Shown here piece by piece: positions 58,868 to 64,000 of a stretch of 64,000 bases of DNA. The translations under genes were made by a program, and so were the position numbers. The stretch lies in contig JAUJOT010000002.1 of the NCBI GenBank assembly GCA_030447505.1, positions 558,001-622,000 on the forward strand, given 5' to 3'. Under the pieces are notes generated by a model that worked only from the letters and a program-made list of their open reading frames with translations, was not told the origin of the DNA and did no database searches. The DNA comes from Solirubrobacteraceae bacterium. Its GTDB lineage: Bacteria; Actinomycetota; Thermoleophilia; Solirubrobacterales; Solirubrobacteraceae. Within the stretch, counting starts at the first letter, position 1. Each line of letters opens with the position of its first letter.

Positions 58868-58915
58868 AGTCGGGGAGACAGGATTTGAACCTGCGACCGC
58901 CCGGCCCCCAGCCGG
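58868..58915. repeat. Proximal attachment-site copy inside tRNA-Pro
   Basis: The 48 bases identical to 53416-53463. Here they form the 3' part of an intact tRNA-Pro gene, so integration regenerated the tRNA at this end. Confidence 0.92.
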
Positions 58916-58943
58916 GTGCGCTACCAGACTGCGCCACTCCCCG
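58870..58943 (-). tRNA. tRNA-Pro (GGG)
   Basis: 74 bases, acceptor CGGGGAG/CTCCCCG, anticodon stem CCCGG/CCGGG with loop CTGGGGG (anticodon GGG), T arm GCAGGTTCAAATCCTGT. No encoded CCA. Its 3' part is the attachment site of the island on its downstream side. Confidence 0.96.
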
Positions 58944-58953
58944 TGGCCTGTGA

Positions 58954-59024
58954 AGCGGGCGACGGGAATCGAACCCGCCCTAGAAGCTTGGAAGGCTTCT
59001 GTGCAGCCACAACACTTCGCCCGC
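58954..59024 (-). tRNA. tRNA-Gly (TCC)
   Basis: 71 bases, acceptor GCGGGCG/CGCCCGC, anticodon stem GAAGC/GCTTC with loop CTTCCAA (anticodon TCC), T arm GGCGGGTTCGATTCCCGTC. It lies 10 bases upstream of tRNA-Pro on the same strand, probably co-transcribed. Confidence 0.95.
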
Positions 59025-59092
59025 ACGCCCAGACGGCGGAGGATACCGCCCGCGCTCGGTGCTGCGGCGCTCCTTCGGTCCAAACGCTTGCG

Positions 59093-60061
59093 CTACTCCG
59101 CGTCACCCGTCTGGCGCAGAGCGCGCTTCACGACCGCGAGCGCGGGCCGCGCCTGGTCGTTCGCGTCGATGAGCGCCGAGTCCCAGCTGTCACGCCGCGT
59201 GGAGGACCGCCAGTGGTAGATGTAGATCCGCGCCACGCGGCGATCCAGCCGCGCGAGGCGGTCGAAGATGAAGCGCGTCGCGCGAGCGGCATGCGCCTTG
59301 CCCTGCGGCAGCTTCACGGTCGAGCGGTTGCGGCGCGCGACGAGCCCCCCGATCTCCGTCAGCCAGACCTCGCCGGGAACGGCGCGCAGCAACGACGCCG
59401 TGCGCGTCGTCTGGAAGCGGTTGGCGTCGATGTAGTCGTGCAGGCCCCAGTACTTCGGCTCGAAACGCGCCGCGCGACGGAACGCACGCGCCCAGCTGAT
59501 CATGTTCGGCTGGTCGAGCAGATCGGCCGCGACCACCTTGCAGCCGGGACAGTTGCGGCGGATCGCGTTGTAGTAGCGCGCGACGAGCTCCGGCTTCCTG
59601 CAGGTGCCGACGCCGCAGATGTTGGCCTCGTTCCACGCCGACCACGTCTTGACGGTCGGGTAGCGCTTGCGAAAGCGCACGAACTCGCGCAGATACCGGG
59701 CGGCGGTCGGCGGCCGGTAGGTTCGGCCCGTCGTCTTGCGCGAGCGCGCGAGCGTGATGAGCGGCTCGGCGCCGATGAGGCGGGCGCCGGTCACCCACGC
59801 GTCGAGCTCGGCGCGCTGGTCGGCGTGGCGCAGTGCGTCCCAAGCGACCGATCGGCGTACGTAGCCGAAGCCGAGATCGCGCAGGCGCTCGTCGTCGAAG
59901 ACCTCCGCCTTCTGGTCGCCGATGCCGATCTTCGTCTTGAGCTTGCCCGTGACGGGCTTGAGCTTGATCGCCGCGCCCGATGACGCCGGTACGACGAGCG
60001 CAAGACAGAGGAGGCTGACTACGCAGGCGACGGCGCGGGATGGACGGCGGCGGGCTTCCAT
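59093..60061 (-). CDS. Secreted glycoside-hydrolase-like (TIM-barrel) protein
   Basis: 322 residues with a signal peptide (AVACVVSLLCLALVVPASSG). The mature part reads as a (beta/alpha)8 glycosidase of clan A: VRRSVAWDALRHADQRAELD, TWSAWNEANICG with the acid/base Glu after Asn, and VWLTEIGGL with the candidate nucleophile Glu, then YIYHWRS. The arrangement resembles GH39/GH5-type beta-glycosidases common in Solirubrobacterales. Substrate unknown. Single-gene unit on the minus strand after the tRNA pair. Confidence 0.82.
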   Translation of the reverse strand: MEARRRPSRAVACVVSLLCLALVVPASSGAAIKLKPVTGKLKTKIGIGDQKAEVFDDERLRDLGFGYVRRSVAWDALRHADQRAELDAWVTGARLIGAEPLITLARSRKTTGRTYRPPTAARYLREFVRFRKRYPTVKTWSAWNEANICGVGTCRKPELVARYYNAIRRNCPGCKVVAADLLDQPNMISWARAFRRAARFEPKYWGLHDYIDANRFQTTRTASLLRAVPGEVWLTEIGGLVARRNRSTVKLPQGKAHAARATRFIFDRLARLDRRVARIYIYHWRSSTRRDSWDSALIDANDQARPALAVVKRALRQTGDAE

Positions 60062-60091
60062 GCGACGCGGGAGGGTAGCGGGCGAAGAGCC

Positions 60092-60455
60092 TTAGTCCTT
60101 CGCACAGCCGATCGCGTCGAGCCGCGCGACGCTCGTTCGCTCGGCTACCGACACGTTGCGGGAGTTCGACAGCGTCCAGCGCACCTCGAGCGCCTCGCAG
60201 GCGGCACAGAACAGGCTGCGGATGTCTTCTGACAGGTTGGAGAAGAAGTAGCGCACGTACGCGTACTCGGCCACGCGTCCGCTCGGGAGCGTCGTCCGGA
60301 AGCGGTTCGTCGTCCGTCGGGATCTTCGGCCACGATCGGCGCCACCGCCCGACCGTGTTCTTAGCAACACCACTCAGCTCGGCAACCTCGCGATCGCTGT
60401 GCCCCTGCGCGAGCAGGTCGCGTACAAGAGCGCGGTCGGCTTCGCTGCGGATCAC
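60092..60455 (-). pseudogene. Remnant of an HTH/homing-endonuclease-like protein
   Basis: GTG 60455 opens IRSEADRALVRDLLAQGHSD, then EVAELSGVAKNTVGRWRR, the N-terminal helix-turn-helix of a family of actinobacterial proteins that continue into a LAGLIDADG-like region. Here the middle is missing and a different frame resumes with AEYAYVRYFFSNLSEDIRSL and FCAACEALEVRWTLSNSRNV, then VARLDAIG, the family C-terminus. About 100 codons have been deleted and the frame lost. Not functional. Confidence 0.68.
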
Positions 60456-60519
60456 GAACGCATGTTCTCACGCATCCGGACGCAAGCCGCTCGCGAACCT
60501 CTCCGAGCGCTAGATCAAG

Positions 60520-60590
60520 CGGGGGACCCAGGAGTCGAACCTGGCGCGGCGGTTTTGGAGACCGCAGTGTTACCGATACACCAGTCCCCC
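60520..60590 (-). tRNA. tRNA-Trp (CCA)
   Basis: 71 bases, acceptor GGGGGAC/GTCCCCC, anticodon stem GCGGT/ACCGC with loop CTCCAAA (anticodon CCA), T arm CCAGGTTCGACTCCTGG. No encoded CCA tail. Confidence 0.94.
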
Positions 60591-60666
60591 TGAGGGGCAC
60601 GCATTGTAGATGCGTGCCCTGCGCGACGCCGTTTGCGCGCCGCGAACCCTCGTAGAATCACCGCGC

Positions 60667-61551
60667 ATGAGCACCGCAGCCGATCACTCGGCGCTCGTCC
60701 CGCGGCTCCCGGACACGCTGCGACTCGGGCCCGTCCACCTCACCGCCTCGCACCTCGACGGATCGATCGCGTTCTACGAGCGCTCGCTCGGGCTTCAGCT
60801 GCACGACCGCGACGGCGAGCTCGCGACGCTGGGCGCCGGCGGCGAGGATCTGCTCGTCCTGGTCCAGGAAGCCGGCGCCGCGCCCGGCGGGCGCCACGCC
60901 GGCCTGTATCACTTCGCGCTCCTCTTCCCGACGCGCGCGGAGCTCGCCCGCGCGGTCCTGCGCCTCGCGAGCACGCAAACGCGGATCGAGGGCGCCTCCG
61001 ATCACGGCGTCTCGGAGGCGATCTACCTGCGCGACCCCGACGACAACGGGATCGAGCTGTACGCCGACCGGCCGCGCGGCGCGTGGCCGCCGCCGCGTCA
61101 CGAAGGCGAGCGCGTCGAGATGTACACGATCGCCCTCGACATGAAGGACCTCATGCGCGAGATCCAGGACGAGGAGCCGCGCGAGCATGCAGATCGCGGG
61201 CTCGTGATGGGCCATGTGCACCTGCACGTCGGCGACGTCGACCGCGCGCTGCGCTTCTACCGCGACGTGCTCGGCTTCGAGGTCATGGTCAAGCTCGCCA
61301 GCGCGGCGTTCGTCTCGGCCGGCGGCTACCACCATCACCTCGGCTTCAACGTCTGGCTGGGCAGCGACGTCAAGCCGGCGCCGCCGAAGACGGCCGGCCT
61401 GCGCCAGTGGACCGTCCTGCTCTCGTCGCGCGACGAGATCGCCGCGGTGCGCGCCCGGATCGACGCGGCCGGGCTCGAGGCACCCAGCCACGAGGGCGGG
61501 TTCCTCGTGCGCGATCCGTGGCAGACCGCCGTCGTCTTCAGCCTCGGCTGA
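60667..61551 (+). CDS. Two-domain VOC protein, catechol-2,3-dioxygenase-like
   Basis: 294 residues with two glyoxalase-type halves. The first has LGPVHLTASHLDGSIAFYER with the metal His, LYHFALLFPTRAELARAVLR and DPDDNGIELYADRP with the metal Glu. The second has MGHVHLHVGDVDRALRFYRD, a YHHHLGFNVW segment and a C-terminal ARIDAAGLEAPSHEGGFLVR. The layout is that of CatE-type extradiol dioxygenases and related lyases, with a complete His/Glu set at least in part. Substrate unknown. Flanked by tRNA genes. Confidence 0.88.
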   Translation: MSTAADHSALVPRLPDTLRLGPVHLTASHLDGSIAFYERSLGLQLHDRDGELATLGAGGEDLLVLVQEAGAAPGGRHAGLYHFALLFPTRAELARAVLRLASTQTRIEGASDHGVSEAIYLRDPDDNGIELYADRPRGAWPPPRHEGERVEMYTIALDMKDLMREIQDEEPREHADRGLVMGHVHLHVGDVDRALRFYRDVLGFEVMVKLASAAFVSAGGYHHHLGFNVWLGSDVKPAPPKTAGLRQWTVLLSSRDEIAAVRARIDAAGLEAPSHEGGFLVRDPWQTAVVFSLG

Positions 61552-61586
61552 CGGCGGCCTCGTCGCGCCGGCGCGAGGCCCGACGA

Positions 61587-61668
61587 TGCGGGCGGAGGGA
61601 CTTGAACCCCCATGGCTTGCGCCACCGGCACCTAAAGCCGGCGTGTCTACCGATTCCACCACGCCCGC
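61587..61668 (-). tRNA. tRNA-Leu (TAG)
   Basis: 82 bases, acceptor GCGGGCG/CGCCCGC, anticodon stem CCGGC/GCCGG with loop TTTAGGT (anticodon TAG), class II variable arm, T arm GGGGGTTCAAGTCCCTC. Confidence 0.95.
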
Positions 61669-61795
61669 GTGGCGCTGCCCCCGGCGGTGATTGTATGTCG
61701 GCCACGGCTGCTGCGCACGGCGGTCAGTGCGATCCGATCAGCGCCCAGCCGTACGGCCGCGCGCTCGCGCTGACCCTACAATCGGGCTCGATCTG

Positions 61796-61879
61796 GCCCG
61801 GGTGCTGGAACTGGAATACAGGATCGGCTCAAAACCGATTGCCCGTGAGGGATTGTGGGTTCGAATCCCACCCCGGGTA
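61796..61879 (+). tRNA. tRNA-Leu (CAA)
   Basis: 84 bases, acceptor GCCCGGG/CCCGGGT, anticodon stem ATCGG/CCGAT with loop CTCAAAA (anticodon CAA), long variable arm TTGCCCGTGAGGGAT, T arm GTGGGTTCGAATCCCAC. Confidence 0.94.
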
Positions 61880-61894
61880 TCGCCGCGGTCGGCG

Positions 61895-62680
61895 CTAGCC
61901 GACGATCTCGCCGAGCGCCTCGAGCAGGCCCGCCGGCGCCGCGATCACGCCCGACGGCAGCTGCTCGCTCGCCTCGAGCGCCCGCACCTGAAGCCCGGCG
62001 GCCTCGCACAGCACGGCCCCCGCCGCGGTGTCCCAGATCTGCACGGCGCGCTCGTAGAACGCGTCGTAGCGCCCGGACGCGGTCCAGGCGAGGTCGAGCG
62101 CGGCGCTGCCCATCCGGCGCACGTCGCGCACCTGGGGCAGCAGCCGCGCGACGACCGCGGCCTGCACCTCGCGCACCGCCGCGTCGTAGGCGAAGCCGGT
62201 GGCGATCAGCGCGGTGTCGAGCTCTGCGCGCTGCGAGCCGCGCAGCTCGCGCCCGTTGAGCGTCGGCAGCCCGTCCCCCCGCGAGGCCAGGAAGAGCTCG
62301 TCGCGCAGCGGATCGAAGACGACGCCGACGACGCCGCCCTCGTCGTCGTGCACCGCGACGCTCACGCACCACTGCGGTACGCCGAAGAGGAAGTTGACCG
62401 TGCCGTCGAGCGGGTCGACGATCCAGCGCAGGCCGGCGCCCTCCTGGGTCTCGCCTCCCTCCTCGCCGAGGATCGCGTCGTCCGGCCGAGCCGTCGTGAT
62501 GACGTCGCGAATCGCTCGCTCGGCGGCCAGATCGGCCTCCGAGACCGGGTCCGTGCGCGTCGACTTCGAGGCCGTCGCGCGCTCGCCGCCGGCCTCGAAG
62601 CGCTCGCGCAGCAGCGCGCCCGCGGCGCGCGCAGCCTGCTCTGCGATCGCGCGCAGCTCGCCGCGGTCCGCCGAGCTCAA
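61895..62680 (-). CDS. Inositol monophosphatase family protein
   Basis: The TTG at 62680 overlaps the amidase stop and gives 261 residues. Metal-dependent phosphatase motifs are complete: ILGEEGGE (Glu), WIVDPLDGTVNFLFGVPQW (DPLDGT), and IWDTAAGAVLCEAAG (WD near the C-terminus), with MGSAALDLAWTASGRYDAFY before it. The family hydrolyses inositol phosphates, histidinol phosphate or 3'-phosphoadenosine phosphates; which one cannot be told here. Translationally coupled to the amidase. Confidence 0.92.
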   Translation of the reverse strand: MSSADRGELRAIAEQAARAAGALLRERFEAGGERATASKSTRTDPVSEADLAAERAIRDVITTARPDDAILGEEGGETQEGAGLRWIVDPLDGTVNFLFGVPQWCVSVAVHDDEGGVVGVVFDPLRDELFLASRGDGLPTLNGRELRGSQRAELDTALIATGFAYDAAVREVQAAVVARLLPQVRDVRRMGSAALDLAWTASGRYDAFYERAVQIWDTAAGAVLCEAAGLQVRALEASEQLPSGVIAAPAGLLEALGEIVG

Positions 62681-64000
62681 GAGATCGGCGGGCGCGTGTC
62701 GGCCCAGGGCCGCGCGGCCTCGAGCTGGTGCGCGAGCGAGAACAGGGTGGCGTCGGAGTCCGGGCGGCCGACGAGCTGCACCGACAGCGGCAGCCGCTCG
62801 GCGTCGAAGCCCGCCGGCACGGCGACCGCGGGGTTGCCGAGGTGGTTCCAGAGGCCGTTGAACGGCACCCAGCGCAGCACGCCGTTGAGGGTGTACGAGG
62901 CGCTGCGGCCCTCGTAGCGGCCGATCTCCAGCGGCGCCCTGGCCAGCGTCGGGCCGAGCACGATGTCGACGTCGTCGAAGATCGCGTTGACGCGCGCCGC
63001 GTCCTTGGCCTCGTTGCGCCGCGCCCGTGCCGCGGCCGGACGGACGAGCCTGCCCAGGCGCGCGAGCCGGCGCGTGCGGCGCTCGAGGCGCTCGGGGTGG
63101 CAAACGCCTGCGGCTTCCTGTGCGACACCGTCGAGGTAGCGCGCGACGACGTTCAGCCCGACCGGCCCGATCGCCGGCTCGCGCTCGACGATCTCGTGTC
63201 CGAGCGAGGCCAGCAGCTCGGCCGTCGCCTCCGCCGCCCGGCGCCACTCGGCGTTCAGCCGCGCCGTGCTGCCGAGCGGGATCTTCTGTGAGAGCGCGAT
63301 CCGCAGGCGGGGCGGATCCCGCTGCGCTGCCGCCACGAACGGCTTGCCGGACGCGACCTCGTACAGCAGCGCCGCGTCGCCGACGGCGCGCGTCAGAAAG
63401 CCGTAGACCGAGAGGCCGCCGAACAGCGTCTCGTAGGGCGCGGTCGCGATCAGCCCGCGCGTGCTCTTCAACGCGAAGAGGCCACAGCAGGCGCCCGGTA
63501 TGCGGATCGAACCGGCGCCGTCGGAGGCCGTCGCAGCCGGCACGAGCGCCGCCGCCACCGCGGCGCCGCTGCCGCCGCTCGAACCGCCGGGCGTGCGCTG
63601 CGGATCCCACGGGTTGCGCGTGATGCCGCCGTGGAGCGTCTCGGTGAAGGGCCATGCCGCGAGCTCCGGCGTGCGCGTGATGCCGACGACGATCGCACCT
63701 GCGGCACGCAGCCGCGCGACGAACGCGGCGTCCTCGGGCTCCGGCGGGCCGTGTGCGTGCGAGCCGCGGACGCGCGACTCGCCGCCCAACGGCGTGTCGT
63801 CCTTGACGGCGATCGGGACGCCGAGCAGCGGCAGGTCGTCGCCGCCGCCGGCGCGCGCGGCGGCCCGATCGGCCTCTAGCAGCGCCTGCTCGGCGAGCAC
63901 GGTGCGGAAGGCGTTGAGCTTCGGGTCCAGCTCGGAGATCCGCTCGAGCGCAGTCTCGACGAGCTCGCGCGGCGTGACCGCACCCGCCTGGACGAGCTCG
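62677..64000 (-). CDS. Amidase (amidase signature family), 5' end outside the window
   Basis: The visible 441 codons begin inside the protein (ELVQAGAVTPRELVETALER and LNAFRT upstream of the first internal start at 63900). The Ser-cisSer-Lys triad is present: Lys in PLLGVPIAVKDDTPL, and the serines in PQRTPGGSSGGSGAAVAAAL, then SDGAGSIRIPGACCGLFALK. The rest follows the family to the C-terminus. It hydrolyses an amide of unknown nature; GatA is unlikely because the tail and neighbours differ. Confidence 0.93.
   Translation of the reverse strand, partial: ELVQAGAVTPRELVETALERISELDPKLNAFRTVLAEQALLEADRAAARAGGGDDLPLLGVPIAVKDDTPLGGESRVRGSHAHGPPEPEDAAFVARLRAAGAIVVGITRTPELAAWPFTETLHGGITRNPWDPQRTPGGSSGGSGAAVAAALVPAATASDGAGSIRIPGACCGLFALKSTRGLIATAPYETLFGGLSVYGFLTRAVGDAALLYEVASGKPFVAAAQRDPPRLRIALSQKIPLGSTARLNAEWRRAAEATAELLASLGHEIVEREPAIGPVGLNVVARYLDGVAQEAAGVCHPERLERRTRRLARLGRLVRPAAARARRNEAKDAARVNAIFDDVDIVLGPTLARAPLEIGRYEGRSASYTLNGVLRWVPFNGLWNHLGNPAVAVPAGFDAERLPLSVQLVGRPDSDATLFSLAHQLEAARPWADTRPPIS

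Larger units (their letters stand above)
53416..58915. mobile_element. Decayed genomic island integrated at tRNA-Pro
   Basis: About 5.45 kb bounded by the two 48-base copies. It carries an HNH endonuclease, a VapBC45-like pair, a pRiA4b ORF-3 protein, a DUF2283/RelE-like pair, the C-terminal part of a tyrosine recombinase and a frameshifted type III methyltransferase. The recombinase is broken, so the element is probably no longer mobile on its own. Confidence 0.8.

Noticed and set aside
61796-61879. Possible selenocysteine (TCA) or suppressor tRNA, read from the loop CTCAAAA
   Set aside because: With T at position 33 the anticodon is CAA, a normal leucine tRNA with a class II variable arm.

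Overview
The window is high-GC DNA with densely packed genes, many GTG starts and 4-base start/stop overlaps. The gene content fits a Gram-positive actinobacterium: a meso-DAP type MurE, a dcw cluster headed by mraZ, two Flp/Tad pilus loci, a PduO-type cobalamin adenosyltransferase and a proton-translocating transhydrogenase. My inference is the class Thermoleophilia (order Solirubrobacterales, for example a Conexibacter or Solirubrobacter relative). No 16S gene is present to prove it.

Region 1 (1-9452) is the division and cell-wall cluster, read on the minus strand from mraZ through rsmH, an ftsL-like gene, ftsI, murE, murF and mraY to the start of murD. It carries two intrusions. A HEPN/MNT toxin-antitoxin pair lies on the opposite strand between ftsI and murE, and a frameshifted AbrB-type antitoxin lies between murE and murF. 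The mraZ promoter can be read directly, with two MraZ boxes inside its spacer. Region 2 (9453-10041) holds no recognisable gene.

Region 3 (10042-22263) is a full Flp/Tad pilus locus. The minus strand encodes flp pilin, tadE, tadG, cpaB, tadZ, tadA, a TadB fused to a von Willebrand A domain, and tadC. The plus strand encodes a DUF192 protein, a receiver-like protein, a prepilin peptidase and a two-domain wall hydrolase. After an unknown gene and a NarL-type regulator, region 4 (23887-29383) is a second, smaller Tad locus (tadA, tadB, tadC, cpaB) with its own histidine kinase and OmpR-type regulator. Three of its transcription units share an unusual G-tract bipartite element just upstream of the start codon.

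Region 5 (29507-49968) is mostly housekeeping: a divergent Rho, folP, a secreted propeller-like protein, glpD with pntB/pntAB/pntAA, a lipoprotein, pduO, VOC proteins, a galactose-oxidase-like secreted enzyme, tRNA-Glu and tRNA-Leu, a DEAD-box helicase, an aminotransferase, an S4 protein and fdhD.

Region 6 (about 50000-58950) is accessory DNA. It includes an XRE regulator with its own palindromic operator, SEC-C and HNH proteins, and a 5.4-kb decayed island bounded by a 48-bp perfect repeat of the 3' part of tRNA-Pro. The island carries an HNH nuclease, a VapBC45-like pair, a pRiA4b ORF-3 protein, a DUF2283/RelE-like pair, an integrase fragment and a broken type III methyltransferase. Region 7 (58954-64000) has tRNA-Gly, tRNA-Trp and two tRNA-Leu genes, a secreted glycosidase-like protein, a decayed HTH/homing-type gene, a ring-cleavage dioxygenase-like VOC protein, an inositol monophosphatase and the major part of an amidase.
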